Shown: positions 33,897-42,007 of the stretch, one piece after another
Layout of the letters: each line of letters opens with the position of its first letter
Numbering within the stretch: position 1 is the stretch's first letter
Origin: Eshraghiella sp051880035
GTDB taxonomy: Bacteria > Bacillota > Clostridia > Lachnospirales > Lachnospiraceae
Assembly (NCBI GenBank): GCA_051880035.1
Contig: JBJENE010000037.1
Coordinates: 1 to 47,191 of the forward strand
Length of the DNA: 47,191 bases
Reading direction: 5' to 3'
Position numbers and translations under genes: made by a program
The notes under the pieces: generated by a model
Told to the model about the DNA's origin: nothing
Seen by the model: the letters and a program-made list of their open reading frames with translations, nothing else
The model's database searches: none

Positions 33897-34898
33897 CTAT
33901 TCCAACCCATGTACTTCTTCTTGCAACTTTTCAAGAAACTCAAGAATCCCTTCAAACTCCGGTATATTCCCATATATCATATTACTCATTGCCTGATAGT
34001 CCTCTTTCAACGCATTGAGTACCGCTTCTTTTGGCAGAAGTTCAATACTGCTCAAGGTTGCAGTTTCATAATGTGCACCTTTTGCATAATAGAATTTCTG
34101 CTTAAATGCCACATCTTTTTCTAACAACTCTTTTCGTTTAAATGCTCTTTCCTTTACCCATGAATTACCCATATTATACACATCATATAGATGTCTTGCA
34201 TATCTGGCAGGCAGCGGCTTCCCATCCGGAAAATTTGCAATTTTATGTAATATAGTGAGTTTTTCCCAGAAAGTTCTCTCAACATCAATGGTCAAAACCG
34301 ATGTATCTTTTTGTGAAAAAATATCCGGATATTTTTCAGCTGCAAATGGAGTTACGATTGTCTCATGAGATGGCATCCATTCTGCTAATGGTCCAATTTC
34401 CAATCTTACACAAGAACGTAAATACTCTGCCTCAAATATCTGCGGATAATAAAAATTAACCACCATCTCATCTTCTGTATCAACCGAAATCCATTCTCCA
34501 TCCCCCAGTTTTTCTTCCATTTCTATATTCAACTGGGGTATCAATTTCTCTTTATAAAATTTTGCTGCTTCCGAATTAATCTGCTTATTGAACAAATCCT
34601 GCTTGGTTTTTGATCTTTCTTCCCAAGGATTCACCTCGTCATTAATTATTTTTCGCCAGTCCAAAATCAAATCTATATCCTCGGAAAACCGCTCAATAAC
34701 ATGGTATGATTTAGAAAGGCTTGTTCCACCTTTAAATACAAAAGCGTTTTTGTACCTGCAATCATGGAATAAATGATCCAACATAAAACATACCCAAAAG
34801 TCTTTCTCTATTACATTAGGCTGCATTCCCATAGAAATTGCAGTGGCTTGAAATAATTCAGTTCTGTCTTTTATCTGTAATTTAGCAACTTCTTTCAT
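33897..34898 (-). CDS. abiEii: AbiEii/AbiGii family nucleotidyltransferase toxin
   Basis: A 333-residue DNA polymerase-beta-like nucleotidyltransferase. The family core is clear: FVFKGGTSLSKSYHVIERFS then EDIDLILDW (GS-type loop with catalytic acidic pair). VERTFWEKLTILHKIAN is a further family motif. In characterised AbiE systems the toxin transfers nucleotides to cellular targets and arrests growth upon phage infection. Its ATG overlaps the antitoxin TAA (TAATG), indicating translational coupling as in type IV toxin-antitoxin operons. Confidence 0.9.
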   Translation of the reverse strand: MKEVAKLQIKDRTELFQATAISMGMQPNVIEKDFWVCFMLDHLFHDCRYKNAFVFKGGTSLSKSYHVIERFSEDIDLILDWRKIINDEVNPWEERSKTKQDLFNKQINSEAAKFYKEKLIPQLNIEMEEKLGDGEWISVDTEDEMVVNFYYPQIFEAEYLRSCVRLEIGPLAEWMPSHETIVTPFAAEKYPDIFSQKDTSVLTIDVERTFWEKLTILHKIANFPDGKPLPARYARHLYDVYNMGNSWVKERAFKRKELLEKDVAFKQKFYYAKGAHYETATLSSIELLPKEAVLNALKEDYQAMSNMIYGNIPEFEGILEFLEKLQEEVHGLE

Positions 34899-35503
34899 TA
34901 TTCAGCACACACCTTTCTGATTACTGTATATATCCATTCGCTTACACCTGTTGCTTCCTCTAACATCTTTTTCTTCTCTTCTTTAGGCAATCTATTTCTC
35001 AAACTCAAAATAATACCATCATCAACACGGTCCTTCCCCAATGTCTTTAATGCCTCAACAACCAAGGTTGTTGTTTCTGACATAAATGAAATTTCACGAT
35101 TTGCACGATGTTTAAAAGACAGCATGATATTATCCCAGGAAAACTTTCTATACGGTCCGTCACTGATATAGGACCAGACAACTGGAACCTGCGTGGATAA
35201 ACCAAGTTTATTTAATGCTACATCTCCACATGGCGCAATTGTCCAATGAAATCCTCTTGCAATAGCATACGCAACTTTTTCAGGATTAGCAGGAACATAT
35301 TCCTTCAGCAAATTGCTATATACAGGCTTCTCATACACGCCGTCCATAATTCTTCGTATATTTTTCTCTTCAACTTGCCTACCTAGACATTTTCTTACAG
35401 TTGTTGTTGTAGCAAGATCCGTAAAATCTGATGTCAAAAAAACCGTTCCTGGTTCAGCCAATCCTATTCTCTTCTTAATTTCTGTATATATGCCACTTGC
35501 CAT
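34898..35503 (-). CDS. abiEi: AbiEi-like antitoxin (DUF6088-type)
   Basis: A 201-residue protein. The N-terminal winged-helix region (VFLTSDFTDLATTTTVRKCL, then IRRIMDGVYEKP) is followed by a C-terminal region (WTIAPCGDVALNKLGLS, SFKHRANREISFMS) typical of the DUF6088/AbiEi group. It is expected to repress its own operon and neutralise AbiEii. ATG at 35503 is chosen because AAGGAG lies 9 nt upstream; the upstream in-frame ATG at 35554 overlaps the promoter. Confidence 0.85.
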   Translation of the reverse strand: MASGIYTEIKKRIGLAEPGTVFLTSDFTDLATTTTVRKCLGRQVEEKNIRRIMDGVYEKPVYSNLLKEYVPANPEKVAYAIARGFHWTIAPCGDVALNKLGLSTQVPVVWSYISDGPYRKFSWDNIMLSFKHRANREISFMSETTTLVVEALKTLGKDRVDDGIILSLRNRLPKEEKKKMLEEATGVSEWIYTVIRKVCAE

Positions 35504-35523
35504 AAAACCACGCTCCTTATTTT

Positions 35524-35562
35524 TGTCACGATTATTATATAATTTTCGTGACATTTTTTCAA
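35524..35562 (-). promoter_or_regulatory. abiE promoter with inverted-repeat operator
   Basis: On the minus strand TTGAAA (35557-35562), a 17-bp spacer and TATAAT (35534-35539). A perfect 8-bp inverted repeat TGTCACGA/TCGTGACA occupies 35524-35531 and 35546-35553, flanking the -10. This fits negative autoregulation by AbiEi, which in studied systems binds inverted repeats in its own promoter. Confidence 0.75.
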
Positions 35563-35604
35563 CTTGTTTTTTGAAATAGATTTTTCATTAAATCAATAAA
35601 CGAA

Positions 35605-35632
35605 ACAGACGAAGTTTTTTTCCTTCGCCTGT
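35605..35632 (-). terminator. Terminator downstream of the TatD gene
   Basis: On the minus strand a 10-bp stem (ACAGGCGAAG with CTTCGTCTGT, one G-U) with an 8-nt A-rich loop, about 35 nt after the tatD stop. The following T-run is imperfect (TTTCGTTTATT). Confidence 0.6.
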
Positions 35633-35665
35633 CATCTCCACCTTTATCATAATGATCTCCCTATC

Positions 35666-36460
35666 TCATCCAGCAAATACTGCCGGATATAACCTTTTCG
35701 TATTTTTTAGCACCACTTCTCGAATATGCTCCGGGGATTCACCTCGTAACTCAGCAAACTTTTCTACTATAACATTAAGATTTTTTGATGTGTTTCTTTT
35801 TCCTGCAACGCCATCTGGTATCAAATATGGTGAATCTGTCTCAAACACAATCTTCTCTAAAGGAATATTTTCCAACGCAACACATAATTCTGCATCTTCA
35901 TCCATTTTCGTAAACATCCCATTAACTCCAAAGCAGAATCCCATGTCCATCAATTTTCTAGCCTGTTCTAAGTTTCCACTGAAACAGTGAATTACTCCTG
36001 AACATTCCGTCAACTTATATTCCTGCAAAATATTGATTGTCTCATCATAAGCTTTTCTACAATGAATTACTAATGGTTTCTTCTTTGCTACTGCCAGTTC
36101 AATAAATTTTCTGAACCATGCTTTCTGCTTACATATTTGTTCTCCACTTTTATCCCTTGCGTAATCTAATCCGGTTTCTCCTATGGCAAGCACCTTATCA
36201 TAATTTGTCAATTCGGCTATCGCTTGATATTTTTCTTCATCCATTTCTTCCACACAATTTGGATGACAACCTGCTGCCATAAATACATGCGCATACTTAT
36301 CACACAGTACTTTCATCTTCTGATTGCTTGCAAAGTCAATTGCCCCTTCAATCACAGCAATTACATCATTATCTGCTAATCCACACAATATTTCATCTCG
36401 TCCTGAATCAAAACGCCTGTGTGCATAGTGCGTATGTGTATCCACTATCACCTCACTCAT
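35666..36460 (-). CDS. TatD family metal-dependent hydrolase
   Basis: A 264-residue TIM-barrel nuclease-type hydrolase. Metal ligands are in order: DTHTHYAHRRF, GETGLDYAR, VIHCRKAY, VIHCFSGN and ETDSPYLIPDG. TatD enzymes are DNases implicated in DNA repair or degradation, though homologues in defence islands act with other modules. The length is normal. AAGGAAGTG precedes the ATG, 24 nt after the stop of the RdgB-DnaA fusion gene, so the genes are co-transcribed. Confidence 0.9.
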   Translation of the reverse strand: MSEVIVDTHTHYAHRRFDSGRDEILCGLADNDVIAVIEGAIDFASNQKMKVLCDKYAHVFMAAGCHPNCVEEMDEEKYQAIAELTNYDKVLAIGETGLDYARDKSGEQICKQKAWFRKFIELAVAKKKPLVIHCRKAYDETINILQEYKLTECSGVIHCFSGNLEQARKLMDMGFCFGVNGMFTKMDEDAELCVALENIPLEKIVFETDSPYLIPDGVAGKRNTSKNLNVIVEKFAELRGESPEHIREVVLKNTKRLYPAVFAG

Positions 36461-36484
36461 AAAATCACTTCCTTCCCAAATTAC

Positions 36485-37363
36485 TTATATTCTTATTTCA
36501 ATTTTCTTAAAATTACCTCCAGTACAATGGTTATATGCGTTCAAAATAATCTGCTCATAACGCTTTCGAATATATCTCATCGTATCCTTGAGTATCTCCG
36601 AAAGTGTATCGTCAATATATTCAAATACAATGCACTCCTCTGTACAGTCAATCAGCTTCATTGGTTTTATCCATGTTTGAAAAGATATGTCAATAATCAA
36701 CCGATTATCCTTGATAAATCTGCATGTTTTTTCCCAATTTGATTCCAGCATTTTTTCCTTGTAATATTCTTCCGAAGCTAAATAATCTATATACCATTCC
36801 TTGAAGTGCTTAAATGCAGAATTTTCTTCATTTTCCTTTGCCAGCGCAATTCGTTCATCATCTGTCATTTCAGCCAAGACGACTTCCTTTCCCTCTGGGA
36901 TAAATATGTAACTCAATTCTGACCAATCATGCTTACTCAATTTCCCCTTTGCTTCTTTACTGACAACGCCTGTATGCTCTCCATAAAACAATTTCGGCTG
37001 ACCATTCCCATCATAATATGCTAAACATTGCTTAAAGCAACACTCTCGTTCATCTTCTCCCAGCAATAACTTAAGTAAACCTGCAATACCGATAGTGTCA
37101 AGAAAATGTTTTACATATACTCCCGGAAAACCATTTAACTTCTCCACATAAAAACCTGCATCCAATGCAATTGTCGGTTGCTTGGTCATTTCATATGCCT
37201 CAAGGACCTTCGCTATCGCAATCTCTTCAATACTTTCACTCCTAATTTCTCTAAAATCGTAATCATATGTTTGAAATTCCAGATGTCCCTCAAAGTATTT
37301 ATTTGCAGATTCTACTTTTCCCTTGTTATGCGTCACAAAAATCAGTTTATTATTCTGGCTCAT
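36485..37363 (-). CDS. RdgB/HAM1-like NTP pyrophosphatase fused to a DnaA N-terminal-like domain
   Basis: A 292-residue protein. Residues 5-192 follow the ITPase/HAM1 family: FVTHNKGKVESANKYF, ALDAGFYVEKLNGFPGVYVKHF, GEHTGVVSKEAKGK and IFIPEGKEVVLAEMTDDER. Residues 208-292 resemble DnaA domain I: NWEKTCRFI, ISFQTWIKPMKLID, then IRKRYEQIILNAYN. The HAM1 C-terminal sHR motif is not clear (NSAFKHFKEW), so substrate use may differ. It may couple clean-up of non-canonical nucleotides to a DnaA or replisome partner; this is inference. ATG at 37363 has GGAGG upstream within the TAATATG junction with the S51 gene. Confidence 0.75.
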   Translation of the reverse strand: MSQNNKLIFVTHNKGKVESANKYFEGHLEFQTYDYDFREIRSESIEEIAIAKVLEAYEMTKQPTIALDAGFYVEKLNGFPGVYVKHFLDTIGIAGLLKLLLGEDERECCFKQCLAYYDGNGQPKLFYGEHTGVVSKEAKGKLSKHDWSELSYIFIPEGKEVVLAEMTDDERIALAKENEENSAFKHFKEWYIDYLASEEYYKEKMLESNWEKTCRFIKDNRLIIDISFQTWIKPMKLIDCTEECIVFEYIDDTLSEILKDTMRYIRKRYEQIILNAYNHCTGGNFKKIEIRI

Positions 37364-37364
37364 A

Positions 37365-37949
37365 TTATACCTCCAACACCAAACTTTTTTCATTGGATAC
37401 AGAGAGAATCATGTTATATTTTTCTTCAATACCGGGACTATTACTAATGTAACGCTTCAACTCCGACTTCGTGTAGTGGGGTATAATAATACCATCAAAC
37501 AAACCTAACCCTGTAAAATTTACCATCCCTACATAATTTCTATCAAAGTCCTTTACTTCCTCGATGCTCATACCAGCAATAGTAGCACCCGCACTACAAC
37601 CAATATATGTTTTATTCCCCTTCTTAAATCCTTCCTTAATCACACTATCCAATCCTCTTTCTCTCAACAAGGATAACACCTCAAATGTATTTCCTTCTGT
37701 ACAATAGTAGAAATCACATTCCAAAACTTCTTGATTACTCGCTTGCTGACCCGACAGGATGATATTGTCCTGCTTAAATCCGAGATTCAAACACGACTCT
37801 ACAAGCATTGCTTCTATAGAATAATGCGGTTCATGGAATAGAAATATTTTTCTATTGGACAAATCACACCCCTTAAGTTCCTTTCCAACCAGCTTTCTTC
37901 CTATTACAGTCGTGAGACCATATGATGTTAATATCAATTTGTTATTCAT
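37365..37949 (-). CDS. Peptidase S51 (dipeptidase E-like / class I glutamine amidotransferase-like) protein
   Basis: A 194-residue protein of the S51 fold. The nucleophile elbow GCSAGATIAGMS gives the catalytic Ser, and IIIPHYTKSEL gives the His; CDFYYCTEGNTFEVLSLL contains the usual GGN-type glycine turn altered to EGN. Family members cleave Asp-X dipeptides or cyanophycin products. The altered glycine turn makes the substrate uncertain. AGGAGG lies 10 nt before ATG 37949. The stop is adjacent to the start of the RdgB-DnaA fusion. Confidence 0.8.
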   Translation of the reverse strand: MNNKLILTSYGLTTVIGRKLVGKELKGCDLSNRKIFLFHEPHYSIEAMLVESCLNLGFKQDNIILSGQQASNQEVLECDFYYCTEGNTFEVLSLLRERGLDSVIKEGFKKGNKTYIGCSAGATIAGMSIEEVKDFDRNYVGMVNFTGLGLFDGIIIPHYTKSELKRYISNSPGIEEKYNMILSVSNEKSLVLEV

Positions 37950-37968
37950 ATACAATCAGCCTCCTTTG

Positions 37969-38355
37969 CTAAACCACTTCATCCATCGTTTTCTGTCTCT
38001 TCCATATCATTCGCCCTAAAACACCAATTATAATTTCCTCTATCCCTAACAATAACAAATATATTTCTAATGATGTTATGAGCACTCCCACAACCGGAAA
38101 ATCCGTTTCAAAAATCCCTATATCTAAAATATAATGCGTCAGGGTAATATTAATTGGAACACTACCTATTGCAGTTAATACAAATAACCACATATTCTCA
38201 TGCTGCCTGCACCAGGGAACAACCGCTACTATAAATAATACAGATACAATCAGTATTATAAGCCAAAACAAAGACATCGTTTTTGCTACAATTCCTGATA
38301 TCATCAGCATATTGCTTACTCCCAAATATAATTTTATTCTATTTACCTTTCTCAT
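37969..38355 (-). CDS. Small four-helix membrane protein
   Basis: A 128-residue protein with about four hydrophobic segments (LYLGVSNMLMISGIVA, FWLIILIVSVLFIVAVV, WLFVLTAIGSVPINI, GVLITSLEIYLLLLGIEEIIIGVL). No recognised domain. Its ATG overlaps the TGA of the M50-like gene by 4 nt (ATGA), so the two are translationally coupled and probably act together in the membrane. Confidence 0.65.
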   Translation of the reverse strand: MRKVNRIKLYLGVSNMLMISGIVAKTMSLFWLIILIVSVLFIVAVVPWCRQHENMWLFVLTAIGSVPINITLTHYILDIGIFETDFPVVGVLITSLEIYLLLLGIEEIIIGVLGRMIWKRQKTMDEVV

Positions 38356-39338
38356 AAGAAACCTCCAATAATCGAGAGTATGTTATTTACAAGCACTATA
38401 GGCAATAAAATCTGATACAAAAGCATTATGGCACATGATATGATTGCTACCTTTTTATTCTCAGATGCTTCTTTGATATTCAGCTTCAATTCCTTCCTAA
38501 GAAGATTTTTTGCCCCGTCTACTCCATCCGGTAGCCCGAGTAATTCCCCAACAACAGAACTTCCATCCAAACCATCTATAAAAGCAAGATTAAATACAGC
38601 TAATATCCCATTAATCATAGCTGCATACAGAAAAAATCCACTCAGCACTTCAATTACTGTGCTCAAGACAAGAAATATACCAGTAAGCATCAAGTTCATT
38701 TCTACTCCTGCTGCATCAACCTGTACTCTCTTTAGTTTTGAATCAATCCCCGATTTATCAATCAAAACATATGCACCAGGATAAAACTTCTGCCACGTTA
38801 TTCCAGCTTCAAAAAAATTACCACCATAACAAAGACAAGCCATCGCATGTGATAGCTCATGCATTGTCAATCCAATTGCAATTGCAAAGACATACCCTAA
38901 GAGCATGTAATCTGCATTAAATCTATAGGATGTAAATAGAATTCGATAGAAACCATACAAAAGCATCGGAAAAAAACCAACACCCAATCCTAAGTTGTAC
39001 AATTTGGGTATTATACTTTTTGATTTCTTTTTCATGGGAATAAATACTGTATGTAAAATAGTTCCACTACTGGCAAGTAATGTTCTCCCTTCAGTTCTAA
39101 TTAATAGATTCACATCAAAGAAGTCAATCAATTTTTCTGCATCAACGCCTAATTTACTTGCCACTTTATATGGATTCCTATTTCCGTTCAAGTTACGTAG
39201 GAAGTGATAAGTCTGGCTATCCAATTCATACATTTCATCCGTTAATACATTCTTAACACTATACATTCCATCGCCTAATTTGTTTACAAGTAACCAGTTT
39301 GCCATCATTGGATACTTCCCATCAATATTGTATTTCAT
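38352..39338 (-). CDS. M50-like membrane zinc protease with N-terminal PqqD-like region
   Basis: A 328-residue membrane protein. Residues about 15-85 (YSVKNVLTDEMYELDSQTYH then NPYKVASKLGVDAEKLIDFF) resemble the PqqD/RiPP-recognition fold or the domain preceding YydH-type peptidases. HELSHAMACLCYGG at about 160 gives the HExxH zinc motif inside a membrane segment; FNLAFIDGLDGSSVVGELLG near 275 supplies the D-x-(L)D-G motif of M50 proteases. A role in cleaving a peptide or membrane substrate is expected. ATG 39338 is preferred (GGAGG 5 nt upstream). No radical SAM gene or obvious precursor peptide is nearby. Confidence 0.75.
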   Translation of the reverse strand: MKYNIDGKYPMMANWLLVNKLGDGMYSVKNVLTDEMYELDSQTYHFLRNLNGNRNPYKVASKLGVDAEKLIDFFDVNLLIRTEGRTLLASSGTILHTVFIPMKKKSKSIIPKLYNLGLGVGFFPMLLYGFYRILFTSYRFNADYMLLGYVFAIAIGLTMHELSHAMACLCYGGNFFEAGITWQKFYPGAYVLIDKSGIDSKLKRVQVDAAGVEMNLMLTGIFLVLSTVIEVLSGFFLYAAMINGILAVFNLAFIDGLDGSSVVGELLGLPDGVDGAKNLLRKELKLNIKEASENKKVAIISCAIMLLYQILLPIVLVNNILSIIGGFL

Positions 39339-39375
39339 CACTTCCTCCTTTCCGTACATTCGCCTACCAACCAGC

Positions 39376-39996
39376 TTATTTCATTCCATCCGTGAAATAA
39401 TCAAACATACTATGAGTCTCGTCTTCCCTGTCTTCTTGTTCTCTTTGATACCAAAAATTATTGTTCTCTTTCAATTCCTCGAATGTAACTGGTTCAAATC
39501 CATTAATATCCACTCCTGCATTTAGTGAATGGGGCTGATACTTCTTAATATGTCCATACACTTCCGGATCCTTAGTGTCATGAATATGTCCATGGATAAG
39601 GTAGGACGATTTCTGCTCCATATACCTGCTTCCAGGAAACTCCAACAACGGATAATGACATAAAGTAATTAATTTCTTTTCAAACTTCATAGTTTTAAGA
39701 TACTCTACCGTTTCAAAAAATGCAGACATTTCATCAACATGTTTCATCCAATAACTATCGTGATTTCCTACAATCAAATGCTTCTTACCCTTCATTCTTG
39801 ACAAGTAATAAGAAATAGGCTGTTCTGCTCTAAAACTTAAATCACCAAGAATATACACATTATCATTCTTGTGAACCTTTATATTCCACTGCCGAATTAT
39901 AAACTCATCATGTTCATCTATGCTTGCAAACTGTTGCCGTGACAACAAAATGTTCTTATGGCCCAAATGCAAATCTGACGTAAATAAAATCGCCAT
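39376..39996 (-). CDS. Calcineurin-like metallophosphoesterase
   Basis: A 206-residue cytoplasmic phosphoesterase. The motifs are in order: FTSDLHLGHKNI, ILGDLSFRAEQ, VGNHDSYW, LCHYPLLEF and LIHGHIHDTK. It resembles small phage- and plasmid-type metallophosphatases that act on nucleotides or RNA ends. The start at ATG 39996 follows AAGAAGGTG; an upstream in-frame ATG would overlap the previous stop. It is preceded by an unknown gene whose stop overlaps the longer frame. Confidence 0.85.
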   Translation of the reverse strand: MAILFTSDLHLGHKNILLSRQQFASIDEHDEFIIRQWNIKVHKNDNVYILGDLSFRAEQPISYYLSRMKGKKHLIVGNHDSYWMKHVDEMSAFFETVEYLKTMKFEKKLITLCHYPLLEFPGSRYMEQKSSYLIHGHIHDTKDPEVYGHIKKYQPHSLNAGVDINGFEPVTFEELKENNNFWYQREQEDREDETHSMFDYFTDGMK

Positions 39997-40022
39997 TTTC
40001 CACACCTTCTTTCTCTTTACTA

Positions 40023-40538
40023 TCAATCATCCAAACTAAATATGGCTACAAACTGATTAATCATACTGTGACAAACTTGCTGAACATCTGCCTGCTCTAC
40101 AACAATTGCATCCATATAAATATTGATTTCTTTATCCACTTTGTATGAAAATTCCAAATACTCAACCTTGGGGATATAAAAATAATCTGTCCTAAGAGTA
40201 AATGCTTTTAAACGATTCAAATGATAGTCCAGCATGTCCGATTCATTATATTCAAACGAATAGGTACACCGCACAAAAGTACACTCTTTGGAAGCGTCAA
40301 TCTCTACCTGTTCAGGATTTACCTTCACAAAATTAAACTTCATCATCATATTCCGCTGATATGCGTAATCGCAATTATAGAACCCGTTAGAAAACTGTCC
40401 CTGTTTTCCCGTTCCTATAGGCAATACAATTTCACCTCCGTGAAGATTCTCCGAAATCATTTTATACTTTTTATCAAATGATATATACGGCTCCTTCAAT
40501 AAGCTATTCTGTTTGTTAAGCATATAAATTACCGGCAT
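40023..40538 (-). CDS. Hypothetical protein
   Basis: A 171-residue protein I do not recognise. It looks beta-rich with several aromatic and Asn/Tyr-rich stretches (GFYNCDYAYQRNMMMKFNF, KEINIYMDAIVVEQ). No signal peptide, membrane helix or catalytic motif was seen. AGGAGG lies 8 nt before ATG 40538. It sits between the FtsZ-C-like gene and the metallophosphoesterase, with gaps under 30 nt on either side, so it is likely co-transcribed. Confidence 0.55.
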   Translation of the reverse strand: MPVIYMLNKQNSLLKEPYISFDKKYKMISENLHGGEIVLPIGTGKQGQFSNGFYNCDYAYQRNMMMKFNFVKVNPEQVEIDASKECTFVRCTYSFEYNESDMLDYHLNRLKAFTLRTDYFYIPKVEYLEFSYKVDKEINIYMDAIVVEQADVQQVCHSMINQFVAIFSLDD

Positions 40539-40562
40539 ACCCAATTCCTCCTCGACTAAAAC

Positions 40563-41225
40563 TTACTCTTTCTTCATCAGTTTCCACAACGAAAAAACAT
40601 TAATGGTCTCCTTTTCCTCATATCTACATCCCACCAATAACGAATCATCACTATATGTCTGTATCAAAGAGCATATCTCTGATACATCTGCCAGTGTTAT
40701 GGCACCTACAATATTAACCAAACAACTTCTTAAGGATTTAGATGTTTTCCATTTAACCACAGCATCAAATAACACAACTTCTTTTATGCCTTCGGAGCCT
40801 TGACATAACAGCTCAGATTCACTTGCCAATATCAAAAGATCATTACAATTAAGAGATACCACACTATCGCTTCTCATTATGTTTAGCAATCCATCTATAC
40901 TTTCTTTTAGCCTGCCCGGCTCATAAAGGAATTTATTGCAAGATACCATCCTTCGAAACAGCTTTTGGGTTATGTTAATCAAGTAAATTTGATTAGCTAT
41001 ATTTTTATTGCCTTTACACAATTTATAACTAAACAAATCCTTGTTCTTCTCTATACAAATGATTACCAAAGAATATTCCTCCAGAAACTGGTTGTCTGAT
41101 ACAGATAAAGTTTCAAAATCTATCGCATCAATATCCATCGTCGAATACTCTCTTTTAAAATACCGCTTCCATCTTCCTAAGAATTGTTTATTGAACACAA
41201 ACAGTATTTGCATATTTTTCGGCAT
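40563..41225 (-). CDS. Protein resembling the C-terminal domain of FtsZ
   Basis: A 220-residue protein. Residues about 103-214 follow the end of FtsZ: a linking helix (GRLKESIDGLLNIMRSD), VVSLNCNDLLILASES in place of the INLDFADVK-type strand, then SCLVNIVGAITLADVSEICS for the LLNITGG strand-helix, and LLVGCRYEEKETINV. The N-terminal 100 residues lack the GGGTGTG loop, so GTP binding is not expected. It could bind FtsZ or be a decayed or repurposed paralogue. No family name can be given with certainty. AGTAGGTG precedes the ATG. Confidence 0.5.
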   Translation of the reverse strand: MPKNMQILFVFNKQFLGRWKRYFKREYSTMDIDAIDFETLSVSDNQFLEEYSLVIICIEKNKDLFSYKLCKGNKNIANQIYLINITQKLFRRMVSCNKFLYEPGRLKESIDGLLNIMRSDSVVSLNCNDLLILASESELLCQGSEGIKEVVLFDAVVKWKTSKSLRSCLVNIVGAITLADVSEICSLIQTYSDDSLLVGCRYEEKETINVFSLWKLMKKE

Positions 41226-41296
41226 ATTTTCACCTACTTTCTAGTATCCGTCTCAACCATACTCTCAAAGTACCTCTGTTGCTTAGCTTTCACCGT

Positions 41297-42007
41297 TTAT
41301 TCAATAGATTCATTGGTTTCGATATTTCTTACATCAAACCAAAGTATCGTTTGATGCCGCCAGACATCCTCCGAACGATGTAAGTGGCCCATATACCAAT
41401 GTCGATATTCGACATTCTCTCGTACCCATTCCAGAAAATTATTTAATGGTTTCTCCTCCGGATGATTCGGATGAAAGATACACATAGTTTCTTCTGGAGC
41501 AGCATGAGTGATAATGTAATCTACCTTGTTATCAACCTTCTTCAGATTTTCAATGGCTTCCTTCATCTCTGCATCTGTCGGCATTTCCTGAGGCCACCAA
41601 CTTCGATGCGGAGTTCTCATATACTTGTCAATGCTATAAGCTCCACCGAAGGTAAATATACGCTTACCTTCAATTTCAAAAACTTGTCCTCTCATTAAAT
41701 GAATAATCTTTGGTTTTCCTTCTTTATCACGTCGAATAACATGTACCTTACCACCACACCACTCTTCAACCAGATATTCATCGATTAAATCAAAGTTTTC
41801 ATGATTGCCATCCACCCATAGAATCTGATATGGTTTCTCGGACATAAATCTCAAGAACATTCTTTCCGGATAACTGTCATCACTTATATAGCCAAAATCA
41901 CCACAGACAATTAACTTGTCATTCTCGGTTAGTGTTTTTTCCATAGCCGAATCCATATACTTAAATCTTCCTTCTTCACCGTGGCAATCTCCCGTCACAA
42001 AAATCAT
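41297..42007 (-). CDS. Metallophosphoesterase
   Basis: A 236-residue phosphoesterase with complete motifs FVTGDCHGEEG, IVCGDFGYISDD, VDGNHENFDLI, YIITHAAPEE and WYMGHLHRSED. Homologues are frequent on mobile elements and phages, with substrates from phosphoproteins to nucleotides. Its ATG overlaps the stop of the PcfJ-like gene (GTATGA), so the genes are coupled. It is distinct from the metallophosphoesterase at 39376; the two share only family motifs. Confidence 0.88.
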   Translation of the reverse strand: MIFVTGDCHGEEGRFKYMDSAMEKTLTENDKLIVCGDFGYISDDSYPERMFLRFMSEKPYQILWVDGNHENFDLIDEYLVEEWCGGKVHVIRRDKEGKPKIIHLMRGQVFEIEGKRIFTFGGAYSIDKYMRTPHRSWWPQEMPTDAEMKEAIENLKKVDNKVDYIITHAAPEETMCIFHPNHPEEKPLNNFLEWVRENVEYRHWYMGHLHRSEDVWRHQTILWFDVRNIETNESIE

